A stretch of 64,000 nucleotides of DNA from Owenia fusiformis (lineage: Eukaryota > Annelida > Polychaeta > Sabellida > Oweniidae), in assembly GCA_903813345.2 (NCBI GenBank), contig CAIIXF020000008.1, positions 6,271,341 to 6,335,340 of the forward strand, in the 5' to 3' direction. Under the pieces are notes generated by a model, which saw nothing but the letters and a program-made list of their open reading frames with translations, did not search any database and had not been told where the DNA came from. Positions 50,801 through 62,866 of this stretch are shown here, piece after piece; positions within the stretch are counted from its first letter, which is position 1; each line of letters starts with the position of its first letter. Made by a program: the position numbers and the translations under genes.

Positions 50801-53800
50801 AACCACTGTCAATATTGTCTAAGCGATCTTTACCGTATTCTCTCCAATAACAGCACTTGTCATATTATTATAAAAATATGTTGAAGAAAATGCATTCTTG
50901 TCAAGAAAAATTGCCATACATGAAATTCCTCGGGATTTCTGATTTCTTTCATACATGGGCGCTTATTAGAATGGTCTAAATAATGTATTTTCAATTTTCT
51001 AAACGCCCTGGGCGCTAATTACAGAGAATACGGTAGTCTACTTGGGGGACAATTACCATCTCAAATATCTTTGTAGGCAAGTTCAATGCAATGAGTATAT
51101 AAATTTTCTCAAGGACACGATGCCCATGTCAAGCAGCGTGCTTACTAGGCACGCAGTTTGAAACTCTGACAAACTGTGTGCATATTTCAAAATGGAAGAC
51201 AGGGAGGACACGACTCCCAAAAAGAGCCAAAATACGAAAAATACAAGGTTAGTCTCGTTCTAAAGATAGTACCATTCTGTGAAGATGAACTTAACTTACT
51301 CATAGTACTCAATGTTTTTCCCGATGTAAACCTAGTTATCTCAATATAAGGGTCTTAAGTAACTTCTGTGTTTAAATTTACAGTGTAAAGTTATATCTAT
51401 GTCTTTTTATCGTCATTTGCCGTTTATTCAGCCATTGTGTCTGTGTATGCTAGAATATATAGGATCACTCCATCTGATTAAAGCAGCATAGTTTGTGTTC
51501 AAAACGATAATACGCCATAAACGTGATTTAAACATTTTTCTTGTCAAACTGCGCGCCTATATTCACATGTATTTCCCAAACTGCGTGCCTAATATTTCCA
51601 AACTTGCCTATCCAAGCTTGTTTTGTATTATTAGAAAACGTAAGCGCCATATATAAGGCACATGTGTCTAATAGTAGAACCCCATAATTGAAACACTATG
51701 ACAGTCCATCCACCAAGATGGTGATCTGAAAATAAAAGATTCTTTCGTTCCGAACTTAATTGTCACTTCTATTATACATTTTGACTTTCAATATGAAAAT
51801 CTCATAAAATCTGACGATAAAACAAAATTTCCAAAGCTATATGAAAAACACCTACACATGCCTCTGTAGAAATTCCAATGATAATATGTAGTTTTAATAG
51901 TGTATGCGCACAGTTTGTAATTTTTGGCTAAAATGGGCGCGCAGTTTGTGGTTTATTTCTTCTTAATCTCCTGATTATCTGTTTTATCTCGAAATATTTT
52001 GAATTGTACAAGATAAATGCGTAAGGAATTAAATATAAAACGAGTCTAAAGTATTTGTCATTTATGTTTAAAGTGCTAGATCGATTTACGTATAAATTCC
52101 CGTTAAATCAGTGACGAAAATGCCATTAATCTCCTTATGTTTTAAAACTTAGATTCATTTGCACATAGTTTTTGCTAGTATTAGCAAGATTCGTACATTC
52201 GCCACAGAATGAACTCATTGAACAAGAAAACAATGCGGAATAAATGTCTTTAAATTACGTTTCAAAATACAGACTCCAACTTAAATGATGCAATGTTGTT
52301 AGGCACGCAGTTTGTGATCGAAACAAACTGCGCGCCTAAGTAGGCGCGCAGCTTGACATGGGCACCGTGAAGGATGTATCATCTTAATCTGAAAATCTTG
52401 ATAAAATATAAAAAATATTCTCCAATTTCTTTTCTAGATACATTTGTGCACTCTTTGTGCAACAGCAAAACTGAAAGATGTAGACAATGTGGGGAAGGAG
52501 GAGTTCGTATTTGAAAATAACATGTGATTCAATGAGGATTGATGAACACAGCATGCAGCGTGATTAATGTGCAAGATTCAAAGTTGTTATTGGAGTTATG
52601 AATCTGATTGTAAACGAGACAACAGCAACGCCAAAGTGTAGCAAATCCCATCGAACAGCCATGGCTGGGATATTTACAAACGAAGTATATAGCAAAAATG
52701 GAAGCCATTTTTCAAAATGGCCACCTTCTACCAAAAGTGTCATTGGACAGTGTGCCATGCTTTATAGTTTCCACATACCAAATATGAACAAAATCACTCT
52801 ACTACCTTTTGAGTTATAGTAAAATACGTTAACATGGTGGCCATTTTTCAAAATTGGGCCAACGGTATTTGAGTTTTTGCCCGGATGGATGGGCGTCCGT
52901 ACAATAGACTATATCCTCTAGTCTGAAATTTTTTTTGAAATTTGGAATGAAAATATTCAGACTATAGCCCATATACAGTGGGGGACAAAAATAAAACTCA
53001 ACGTTCACAAGTTGTCACAATGAGCTCATTTCCAAGTTTCGTGTCTCAAACTCTCCCAAGCGGTAGAAAAATAATTCCCGTTCACTAAAGTAGCACAATA
53101 AATGAATCCAAAGCTTCATACCTGCAAATAATGGATAAATCCCTAGCAAATCGAATGAATGTTTTCATGAATCGCCATGTTTGTTATCCAAGGACGGTTG
53201 ACTCCCAGAATGCAACATCAGTTACCGTATTTACTCATGATAGGTTTCAAAATGGCGGAACAGCATTTTGAAAGCTGGCACGTGTCATGTTGCATTCTGG
53301 GAGCCAATCCTCCGTTCCGGCGCAATCGGGCGACAAAATCACCTCAACATTTGAAGAGTCGGCATAACATGTGAATATCCAATTCAACTTTTGAAGTTCT
53401 TATTTGTCATTAGGGACACAAATTCCACTATATTTGGACTTACTCAGACGGAGAAAATAGAGCACTGAATACAATGAGGTAAGAATTTATTACATGTGCG
53501 ACAGCATGTAATTTTCATAGCTTTTGCAATTCTTTATGATCCCCACTGTATGTTAAAATTTGGGATTGAAAATTATTTGTTTACATAGGAAGTGCCATTC
53601 AAAATGGCCGATTAGGTAAATTAATTTGCATATTTGTTACTTCCCCTAGCTTCATTTCCATTCGACAATACGCTGTGGTACTTTTTATAGCATTTAATTG
53701 TACCTTACTACTTCATTGAATTGTTATAATGCTTATTTTTTGGAAGTGAAGTTTCCTAAAATTGATAATTGTGTGCAAGAAATTTCCTGTTTTTTTCCCA

Positions 53801-54351
53801 CAGGAGGGACATAATGAACAATAGACTGAATTCTCAGGAAATTCAGTCTATTGGATATAGACTAGTACGTACGGATGGACGGAGGCGTTCCCTATATCCC
53901 TCCAAATTTCGTTCGATGGGATAATAAGCTATGGATGCTGGAATTTAACTTTTACTGTGTCAAAGATTATTGAATTGTTCCAGGAGCCTGTGTGTCCAAA
54001 CAATCATTGTAAAGTTGAGGTCATACCTCCAGAATCACGTCGGATATGGACAAACTCCCGCAGATAAAATATCACTATTTTTGAGTTTTTTTGCTAGTTG
54101 AGGAATATTTATTGACCTACTTATCCTGTTTCAAAAGAATCTTACCACCATCTATGCTTCTACTTGTAACTATAATCACTAAATCGGTTTCAACTCATTG
54201 CAAACAATTGCAAAAATTAGAAAAATAATCGACTAAAATTCAAGAGCTTAAATCTGTTAAATGCATTAACAAAGCTCATATTCTTGCATCTTGAATATGA
54301 GTTATCTTTAGTCCTACATTTATCTAAAGTCTTTACAACATTACTTACCAT
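47886..54351 (-). CDS. ERH: Enhancer of rudimentary homolog, four coding exons
   Basis: ERH is a small, highly conserved dimeric nuclear protein that acts as a cofactor in RNA processing and nuclear RNA decay. Exon 1 contributes only the ATG (54351-54349) followed at once by GTAAGT. Exon 2 is 50336-50249 (SHTILLVQ...[18 protein letters not shown]), exon 3 is 48849-48729 ([11 protein letters not shown]...[24 protein letters not shown]) and exon 4 is 47982-47886 (...[16 protein letters not shown]). All phases fit, giving 102 residues against 104 in human. A second copy of exon 4 with a stop lies 167 bp upstream at 48149-48053. The start codon is 325 bp from that of SLC39A9, in divergent orientation. 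Confidence 0.95.
48053..48149 (-). pseudogene. Duplicate ERH terminal exon with premature stop
   Basis: This 97-bp copy of ERH exon 4 keeps the acceptor AG and the same length as the functional exon at 47886-47982. The two differ at 8 positions by my count. Six changes are silent, including TGA versus TAA at the end; one is Ser to Cys; and one turns the Lys of PKDW into TAA (48112-48110). If spliced to exon 3 it would give a product of about 83 residues lacking the C-terminal helix [16 protein letters not shown]. It may be a dead duplicate or an alternative terminal exon. Confidence 0.85.
48308..48400 (-). repeat. Copy of the dispersed GTCACCACC repeat, ERH intron 3
   Basis: Contains ATTAACATGCAAAATGTCAC and CCTGCCATTTGTTACAG, matching the copies at 45538-45655 (same strand) and 33316-33425, 42082-42187, 63762-63900 (opposite strand). 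Confidence 0.6.
49328..49526. mobile_element. 199-bp MITE in ERH intron 2
   Basis: ATTGGCCCCCACGTGAT at 49328-49344 and its perfect inverted copy at 49510-49526. A second CCCCACGTGGG palindrome lies just inside the left end. The interior has no coding potential. Confidence 0.7.
50432..51033. mobile_element. 602-bp TIR element in ERH intron 1 (CCGTATTCTCTGTAATTA family)
   Basis: CCGTATTCTCTGTAATTA at 50432 is matched by TAATTACAGAGAATACGG ending at 51033, with TA on both outer sides. Each end is followed by a GCGCCC-like word (CGCCCAC / GGGCGC). An internal fragment at about 50833 and another outside the element near 45848 show that the family is dispersed. Confidence 0.8.
51111..52374. mobile_element. 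1.25 kb TIR element with 5-bp duplication and subterminal CAAACTGCGCGCC repeats
   Basis: The ends at 51116 (CACGATGCCCATGTCAAGC) and 52369 match as inverted copies over about 45 bp, and AAGGA lies directly outside each (51111-51115, 52370-52374). The motif CGCAGTTTG or its complement CAAACTGCG, usually with GCCTA, occurs about eight times in both orientations: near 51151, 51171, 51545, 51577, 51906, 51940, 52302 and 52324. The interior is AT-rich without a full gene. Superfamily not assigned; it lies in ERH intron 1. Confidence 0.8.
52976..53548. mobile_element. TA-flanked mariner-type non-autonomous element, ERH intron 1
   Basis: Tips CAGTGGGG and CCCCACTG are bounded by TA at 52974-52975 and 53549-53550. 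Inside is a further inverted pair, CTCCCAGAATGCAACA near 53202 and TGTTGCATTCTGGGAG near 53288. No transposase remains. Confidence 0.65.
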
Positions 54352-54676
54352 TCTACTGACGTAAAGGAATAAAAGTGAGATTAAATTTTACTTTTTCAAT
54401 TTTGCAACGTGGTCTCGTGTAGAATCTCGAACTAACGAGATCTTGAATTTTAGATGAGTTTGGTTTTAGAATTCAAATGGTAACTGCCCGAACTGTATAA
54501 TTTTTCATCATAGTCAAATAATGAAAAAATAATTAAAACAATATAGATTAAAGTTGGATCTAACAAAGTTGTACTATTTTTTTGGAGTTTTTGTAGCGCC
54601 ACCTATCACTTGAACAATTTGCCACATCAATTTTTTATGATTTGCAATGAAGCACTGATGCAGCTTTCGTGAGACA
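54352..54676. promoter_or_regulatory. Shared divergent promoter interval of ERH and SLC39A9
   Basis: Only 325 bp separate the two start codons, which face away from each other. TGACGTAA at 54357-54364 matches the ATF/CREB core. TCTCG...CGAGA near 54430-54445 resembles a split TCTCGCGAGA element. The two genes must share at least part of this interval for transcription start. Confidence 0.7.
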
Positions 54677-57600
54677 ATGGAGGAAATATGGACGTTGATT
54701 CTGTTTTGTTTGGTTATGTTGATAGGTTGTTATGTTGCTGGATCAGTTCCACTTGCTTTCACATTCTCTGAGGTAAGCTTTTTTCACAGAATTGAGGATT
54801 CACTCTGATCTGAGAATATGACTCTTCTTATTGACAATCATAATGACTCAGTATTACTCGAGTCTCTAGCTTACAGCTAGACGAAACTTCATTGATTTCG
54901 TATGTAATGTGCTACACGCACCTACACGCACCTAGAACTCATTTTTAATAAATTTTATAAATATTTTTAAGAATATTAATAATATTTAGGATGAAGCGTT
55001 GCTTGTCTGGATTTAGATATTTCAAAATTTCATTTCGGAGTTTGACAAATGGTGAAATTTTCTCGCTGTAGCTAAAAATGGCTTCCGGTTCTGGACGTGA
55101 ATAACATTTGAAATTATTCTCGCTTAAAGAAATCAAATATAACAATAGATTCAGACGGGGATGTGAGCTGATGTTCTTCAAATCTATACATAAAGGTATA
55201 TTTCATATTATTATGCCATATTTACTGTGCGTGTGACACAATGATTTACAATATTTATAATACTAAGGCAGCTCAATCTTCCTCCTCAAAGCCGGAATAT
55301 AGAGAAGGCTTTGGACCGAAGTAAACTCAGTACAGCCCAGGCCGAGTCTCAACAATAAAATGTCTCTATGCAGATTCACCAGACACTCTATTGAAAGGGT
55401 AGTATAAAGGAACACCGCATGTCACACAAAATTATCAACATGTATCCAATTCTTGAAATTAGGGAGCACAGCTATTATCTAAAAAGTATGATGCTTGTCG
55501 ATCCAAAAATTGATTTATTTCTAAATGTTGGCCATATTCTTCAATTTTTCTTTATATACGGTAAGTTTGGCCATAACGATGTTATATCTTGCCTACCGTT
55601 CGTCAGTTCACCACATGAAAGTGAGTAGGATTGCGTCAAATGAAATACATTGACATTTTTTGCATTTTTCTTCTGAATCTGACGAGCCGAACAATTCTAA
55701 GAATGTGACATCACCAGACAGAATGGACTCGTAGGGAGACAAGGAAGTTTAATGCAGCTGTCATCTTTCAATAAAAGTCAAATAAAAGTATATTCACCCC
55801 TGTTAGATAAACTCGCCCAATATTTGGAAACCTGACATCACTCAAATTCAGGGCCAGGAGAATTTTTCTGTAGAAAATGACTGACCTGTCCTTCGATGTT
55901 CGTAACGATTTTCAGGTATTTCTGTTCCTCGTTATGAAATAGATAAAAACACTTGGCCATAAAACTCTGTGATACATCGACTGTTAGTATGCTGAACGAT
56001 TTAGAAGGAATACTTAAGCGTTTTCAGAAAAACAGATTTTTGATCGACGGACAGCATACTTTTTAGATAATAAGTAATACCAAAGATCACTGGTACGTTA
56101 ACCAAAAAATAACTGATTCCTGGAATATTAGATTATTTCACAGGGGATTTTTAGGGGATTCTGAAGGTTGCAACAGCACCCAATGTCACAGTCCATATGA
56201 ATTGAGTGACCATAGAGAAGTCGCACCCCCTCAGAAATCTTTGAAAAAATGTCCAGGGAAATAAAGTCATATTCCAGCAAGCAGTCCTTTTTCTTGTAGA
56301 ATACAGGTGTACAGTGATCTTCGTTAATTTACACTTTGCTGTTATATTTCCGGGCAGTTGACAAGTTGGCTATTTTTGTTGTGTTTGGTCATTTTCGGGC
56401 CACTTCAGATTAAAAACATGAAACTTGAAAAATAGCGCGGCAATACAGTGTAAAGTGCATAATTACATAGTACATAAACAACCAGCGTAAAGCAAATGTA
56501 ATACATGTACAGTGTAAAGTGTTTAAAAACAGTGTTACAATACAATGTTACAATTACAATACTTGATATAAATTAATGATATTGCATAAAGAATATACAG
56601 TTCAGTGTAAAGCATACACAATGCTGTATGTACAGTGTAAAGTGTATCTCTAGTATAATTTCTATCATAAATACTAGTATGCCTGCAATTTAAGTTTCCT
56701 CCATTTGATTAAATGCAGTTCAAATTTGAAGTTGTGAAAATAAGGCTGATAAAGTGCTTCTTTTGATCTAAAATAACTAGATTACTTTTACATTATCAAT
56801 TATCAAACATTGTTGATATATATTTGTCATATTTGACCAGGTCATATCAGGTTGTATGAACGCACAGTAAATCTTATGCTTATACTTTTTTTTATCTACC
56901 TGGTCACTAGAAACTATTAAGGGGATAGGTCAAAATTTTACAAATGTCAGAGATTTGTGTAATTATATCATGCATATGTACATTAGATAAGATAATAAGA
57001 TGGATATAGATGAAGATTCAGATTAATTGGTAATTTTGTACTGAATTGGTAATTAAGACAGGCACTGTAAAATCAATTTAAGGTATTGGTCACTTGATTA
57101 TAAATTAGAATTTTTACTCTGTCTGAAATGTTCTATTTTTAATGTATATTTTGCCTAAGGAAATTCTGTCATATTAAAATTAGAGATCTGACCTATATTT
57201 ACTTTATCAATCATTCAATGTTTTATCAATCAATTAATTTCATATCTTTGAAAGCCCCATTATATTTACATTCAACAAGAGTTACCTTATCAACCTAAAG
57301 AAACATATTGATTTTGAAAACTTGATCTTTCTGATGAAAATATTAACAATACATTGTATATTAAAATTATTATTGGTAGCTCCAAGACTAAATTATTTTC
57401 AAGTCTCTCTCTTGATGACTTTGATAAAAAGTCTAAGATTTACCATTTACATACAGCAAAACCTGTCTAAGTGGAACACCCTTGGTACATCTTAAAAAGT
57501 TTTCCACTTTATAGGTGTCCCACTTAATAATATAATATATAGAGGTTCATTTAACAATAAGTAAGTTGGTCTCCACTAACAGAGGTGTTCCACTAATAGA

Positions 57601-60600
57601 GATGTTCCACTTAATTTACAGGTTTCACTGTACATACTGACCAGAAAAAGATTTGTACACTCAACGCTGTCCTTCACAACATACTTTGCTGAAAATGTGA
57701 AATATCCTGGCCTCGGATAGAGGAAGACTCAATGTTGATTCTGATTGAAATGATTGCAAAAATTTTATCAAAGCATTCATTTGTTTTGTCTTATTGACTA
57801 TACCAACCTAGTGAGGGGAAATGAAAACAAAATCTGAAAATTTAGCCTAGCTAACCACAGTATTTCTCATTATATTCCAGGAAAAACTGAAGTTAGTGAC
57901 TGTGCTTGGTGCAGGGCTGTTAGTTGGGACATCTTTAGCTGTTATTATACCAGAGGGGGTACATATGCTGTATGAGACACCTGGACACCATGGTAAATTT
58001 CTTATGTATTGGTGTATCACACTTTTTAATTTGTTTTGTTTTACTTTGCAAATGTTCAGTATTTACATGGTCTATTTCAAACTGGATGTGAAATACAAAT
58101 GGCTCATTGGCAGTAACAATATCACTTCTTATGTGGACATACTTACTTGTAAATGTAATATATTATAGGTCTTTCTGTTGACCTTATTTTCCTATAGTTT
58201 CTAGAGAAGATTGAAAATACTGACCCAGTAAAGGATGAAAACAATGATGTTTGTGAATGATTAAAATTATCAAGTTTAAGATACCATGCATTTTATTGTA
58301 GACAAAAGAATAAATAACAGTGAAAGCTGCATATCCGAACACCTTGCTTATTCGCTTATTCATATGAATACCTCTCAATATGAACACCTTTTCTTGGTTC
58401 TAAATTTGATAACTCCCATTTATTTACGTATTAAAAAACTGTGAATACCTGCTAATCTGAGCACTTTAGGCCAGTCCCAATAGTGTTTGGATTAGACAGG
58501 TTTTACTGGACAACCGTTAAAGAAGACACGACAGCATTTAAACATATAAAATGTTTTCAGATCATAAGCATGTTGAAGTAGCAATCAAAAGTGTTGACCA
58601 GGATGCCAGTAAAGTTGCTGCTGATGAGGCAACACATGTCCACAATCACGCAGAACACGCTCATTCACACTCAGATCCCCATAGCAAGATAGGTGTCACT
58701 CTAGTACTAGGATTTATATTTATGTTACTCGTGGATCAACTAGGCGGAGGACATACACATGCTTCCAGTACTGGTGAGTAACTTATAGAGTTTGGATTTA
58801 AATAGAGAAAGGTTGCATTTTCATCATATCAGATACGATGTAGAAAATGTTAACATAAGCTTTATAGGTACATTTCACTTGATGTATATACAGTAGTTAA
58901 TATAGCTATAATTTCTAAATCTGTGAATTCCCCCGTGTTACCAATAAAAATGTGTTATGTGTATTTCTTGTCATATTTCAGACACAGAAGCAGGGGTACA
59001 AAACAGACATAAAATCACTGCAACTTTAGGTTTAGTTGTACATGCTGCAGGTAAGATATAGAAATAACAAATCATAATTTCAGAAGTTAACGATCTAGAA
59101 TTTGAATCTTAGAGATTTCTTTCAATTTTATTTTCAAAAAATATATCAGACTGCCCGATTTTAAATTGTAACCTATTGTCTAAACAACCCATTGGAAAAG
59201 GTAGCCCTAGGTTGAAGTATCTCCATCGGCAATTCATTGGTTGGTATATACATCGGTTGTTTTTCAAAAACAAGCATATAAGACTGTTTGAATTTAAATT
59301 GTAACATGAGGTCTAAACAACCCAGTGGAAAAGGTAGTCCTAGACTATTCATTTGTTGGTATATACAACGGTTGTTTTTCAAAAACAAGCTGCCTGAATT
59401 TTAATTGTAACCTGAGGTCTAAATAACCCAGTGGACAAGGTAGCCCTAGGTTGAAGTATCTCCATCGGCAATTCATTGGTTGGTATATACATCGGTTGTT
59501 TTTCAAAAACAAGCATATAAGACTGTTTGAATTTAAATTGTAACATGAGGTCTAAACAACCCAGTGGAAAAGGTAGTCCTAGACTATTCATTTGTTGGTA
59601 TATACAACGGTTGTTTTTCAAAAACAAGCTGCCTGAATTTTAATTGTAACCTGAGGTCTAAATAACCCAGTGGACAAGGTAGCCCTAGGTTGAAGTATCT
59701 CCATCGGCAATTCATTGGTTGGTATATACATCGGTTGTTTTTCAAAAACAAGCATATAAGACTGTTTGAATTTAAATTGTAACATGAGGTCTAAACAACC
59801 CAGTGGAAAAAGTAGTCCTAGACTATTCATTTGTTGGTATATACAACGGTTGTTTTTCAAAAACAAGCTGCCTGAATTTTAATTGTAACCTGAGGTCTAA
59901 ATAATCCAGTGGACAAGGTAGCCCTAGGTTGAAGTATCTCCATCGGCAATTCATTGGTTGGTATATACATCGGTTGTTTTTCAAAAACAAGCATATAAGA
60001 CTGTTTGAATTTAAAATTAAAATTGTAACATGAGGTCTAAACAACCCAGTGGACAAGGTAGCCCTTGGTTGAAGTATCTCCATCGGCAATTCATTGGTTG
60101 GTATATACTGTACATTGGTTGTTTTTTCAGCTGATGGTATTGCACTGGGAGCTGCTGCTACTACATCACAGTTACATATAGAAATGATAGTTTTTTTGGC
60201 TATAATGCTTCATAAAGTAAGTTGCTAGATTTACATTTAATCACATGCCAATCCAGTCCTGTATTAGTCAAAATTATTTCAGAAGCTTTTGTATATTAAA
60301 TTCTAATGAAGACTTTTTTCGATAAGTGGCTTAAGAGAAATAAGATTCTGAATTTTACTCACGAGACCAAAAGATATGTGTGACCTCTAAAAGTTAGTAT
60401 TATTTAAATGCACAATTTTACGAACAAAAAGTCCTTCAAAAACCACTTTTTGAAATTAAAAAAGAGTTTCACATATCACACTTTGATAAGACTACAATAT
60501 AAGCCGAAGTGGTTTTAACTTTTTATGGGGGCTTTAAATTATTAAAACATTCAGAAAAATTAAAACCAAACAGAAAATGAAGTTTTTTTAAAACTCCTTC

Positions 60601-62866
60601 TTAAAATTCAGTTATTCTGATCACGATTTAGGAATTCTGAAAGATAAAACTGAAATCCTGATAAATGTTCAGAAATTATAATGAATACTTATTGAGAAGT
60701 CCAGAATCTTTTGTCAAACATTTTTCCACTTAATACTACTGTACATTGTTTTCTAGGCTCCAGCAGCTTTTGGTTTATCAACATTTTTACTCCATGACGG
60801 GTTTGATCGTCCAAGGATCCGGAAACATCTGGCAGTATTCTCACTTGCAGCTCCTATCATGGCGATAGTAACATATCTAGGACTTAGTCAAGTAAGAATC
60901 CGGCATTTTATTGTTGCATTATGTCATTGCGTTCATCATTCTTTCATCAAGTACAGTAGTATAGAATTTTCAATATCTGCCAACTCCTATTGTGATCACT
61001 TAAGATCACTTATGTGATCAATTAAAGTCCCCGTCTAAAGTTTGAAAATATTTTTTTATCATTCATTTACTATTTGTCAGGACTTAAAAAGTGATTTTAG
61101 AGATTTTTGAAGAAAAAAAAATTTTTGAAGAAAAAGCTGTGAGCATTTCATTTCTCAAATATTCAAATTTCCCGCCATTGAAATTTCTTAATCATCAAAT
61201 ATTTCTTAATGCATTTCAAAAAGATTATCTTTTTTAACACCATTGCAAAGATTGAACAGAAGACACACTATTTCAATAATAAAATGTCATATTTAATGGG
61301 CCACTTCAATGTTTTAGCTTATCAAAAATATTTTGAAACATCAGTGATGTCACTAATGGCCTAGTCACATAGCCCGGCCGATGTCCGGCATCGGTAGAGC
61401 TCGGTGGATTTTTTTGGTGCCACCGAGCTCTCCTCATCGGAAGCAGAGCTCGGTGACGTGAACGGACTCCGTCCGGACATCTTCAGGCGACCGACCGAAC
61501 ACCGGCCGGTGGCCGTACTGAGTCTGTCTCAAAATGGTAGTTTTTTTCTGCCGATGTGGCAGCAACTACCGGCCGGAGGTCGGCCGGACATCGGAAGGAA
61601 TACGGCCGGTACCCGAGCAGGTAACAGGACACCGTGCGATCGCCGGCCGGGTTGTTAACGGGCTTTGAACAGTGACCGGCCGATGCTCTGTCCCACATCG
61701 GCCGGAGCTCGGTCGGAGCTCGGCCGCTGTCCGTTAAAAAACATCGTCCTCTGGTTGTCTCAGATGCACGGGACACCGGCCGATACTCGGCCGTGCACCG
61801 GCCGACGTGTTTTCCGATGTGGTTACGATGGGGCTGCGATGACATGATGAGGGAGCTCGGTGAGAGCCCGGTGAAATTTAACTCCGAAGTTAAAATTTCA
61901 CCGAGCTACCACCGATGCGGTTTTAAGCAACAAACGCCACGGATGTCCGGCCGGTGTTCGGCCGAGTTCGGTGAAAATTGCATCGCTGGCTCATCGTAAC
62001 CTCATCGGCCGGGCTATGTGACTAGGCCATTAGGTAACAAAAACTTTTTGAAAAAAATTGAATTTTTTTTTTCGATGTCAATCTTTTCTAAATATGCTAG
62101 ACTTTCATAAAAAACCAATGTTGATTGTCTAACCAGGTTAAAAGGAAGAATAAATTATGTTTTAGATATCATTGTACCATTGGTTTCTATGAGAACTAAA
62201 ATTTTGAAATGCATTTTTCTCAGAACCATTTTCATGCACTGATAAGTTCATTTCTCGCTTGTTTATCAACCGATTTTCTTAATTTTTTCGGCAAAAAACA
62301 TGGGAGGATGAATGCTATGCATTGGTATGAATTGTGGCTAATTAGAAGATATGAGTGACCTCTAAAAGTTGGTTTTAAATAAATTCACAAATTTTGGAAC
62401 AAAAAGTCTATCAAAAACCACTTTTTGAAATTTAAAAAAAAAGTTTCACATATCACACTTTGATAACATTGGGTAAGACTACAATATAAGCCAAAGTGGT
62501 TTAAACTTTACATGGGGCCTTTAAGCATTTTCTACAAGGTACATTGTAGTACTACATTGATGTGGTACATTATCTTTGTGCCATTCATATCATTGTGTAT
62601 TTTCTCTTTACTTTCAGGCATATAAAGAGACTCTAAATGACATGAACGCTACTGGTTTAGCCATGTTATTCAGTGCTGGTACATTCCTGTACGTAGCTAC
62701 CGTACATATTCTCCCAGAACTAGCCGCTGGGAAACACACTCACTCAAGCCCTGGCAATGGCAATACTGTTATACATGAACATAGTGGCTTCTCCAAGCCC
62801 GAGCTGTTCGTCATGGTGATTGGATCCATAGTGCCCATAATCCTCTCAATAGGTCACTCCCACTAA
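54677..62866 (+). CDS. SLC39A9: Zinc transporter ZIP9, seven coding exons
   Basis: ZIP9 moves zinc into the cytosol across the Golgi/trans-Golgi and plasma membranes; in vertebrates it has also been reported as a membrane androgen receptor. Exons: 54677-54772, 57881-57992, 58561-58773, 58982-59050, 60131-60216, 60757-60891 and 62618-62866, all GT-AG and in phase, giving about 319 residues (human 307). The first membrane segment is [42 protein letters not shown] follows, then a cytosolic loop with [16 protein letters not shown]. The metal-site helices carry VVHAAADGIALG (H-x3-D-G) and MLHKAPAAFGL (H-K-x-P). The last exon has [26 protein letters not shown] and ends LSIGHSH. Intron 4 is a tandem array ending at the exon 5 acceptor; intron 6 holds a GC-rich TIR element. 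Confidence 0.95.
54773..57453. other. SLC39A9 intron 1
   Basis: No exon seen. An imperfect inverted pair (TATCTAAAAAGTATGATGC near 55478 and its partner near 56055) suggests an old TIR element of about 0.6 kb. The word CAGTGTAAAG occurs repeatedly between about 56440 and 56650. Confidence 0.4.
57454..57630. mobile_element. 177-bp TA-flanked MITE, SLC39A9 intron 1
   Basis: CAGCAAAACCTGTCTAAGTG and its imperfect partner ending TTACAGGTTTCACTG, with TA at 57452-57453 and 57631-57632. Repeated GTTCCACT / AGTGGAAC words fill the inside. The CAGTRAAACC tip is typical of pogo-like MITEs. Confidence 0.75.
58318..58508. mobile_element. 191-bp pogo-like MITE, SLC39A9 intron 2
   Basis: Tip CAGTGAAAGCTGCATATCCG and inverted tip GGATTAGACAGGTTTTACTG. 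It contains GAACACCTT words shared with 41040-41220 and 41535-41715. It ends about 50 bp before exon 3. Confidence 0.7.
59168..60120 (+). repeat. Higher-order tandem array (239-bp unit, four copies) in SLC39A9 intron 4
   Basis: GTAGCCCTAG recurs at 59201, 59440, 59679 and 59918, an exact 239-bp period. Each unit is itself two related half-units (about 131 and 108 bp), the shorter lacking part of the TTGAAGTATCTCCATCGGC segment. Copies are almost identical, so the array expanded or was homogenised recently. It ends within 20 bp of the exon 5 acceptor, and the repeated GGTTGTTTTTCAAAAAC resembles the real polypyrimidine tract and CAG. Confidence 0.92.
61353..62033. mobile_element. GC-rich 681-bp TIR element in SLC39A9 intron 6
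   Basis: CTAATGGCCTAGTCACATAG at 61353 begins a 31-bp arm that is perfectly inverted at 62003-62033. The interior is strikingly GC-rich for this window and full of CCGGCCG, CGGCCGG and CATCGG words in both orientations, so many frames are open by chance. No protein similarity is apparent. The GTCACAT word near the tip recalls the YIPF4 intron 4 palindrome. Confidence 0.85.

Noticed and set aside
59173-60089. Series of similar minus-strand ORFs of about 71-88 codons
   Set aside because: They are the same frame repeated by the 239-bp intronic array in SLC39A9, not a gene family.
59168-60120. CRISPR-like array
   Set aside because: Units are 239 bp and contiguous without spacers, inside an intron of an animal gene.
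61404-61845. Overlapping ORFs on both strands of the GC-rich block
   Set aside because: GC-rich, palindromic sequence has few stops in any frame. Nothing resembles a protein, and TIRs explain the block.
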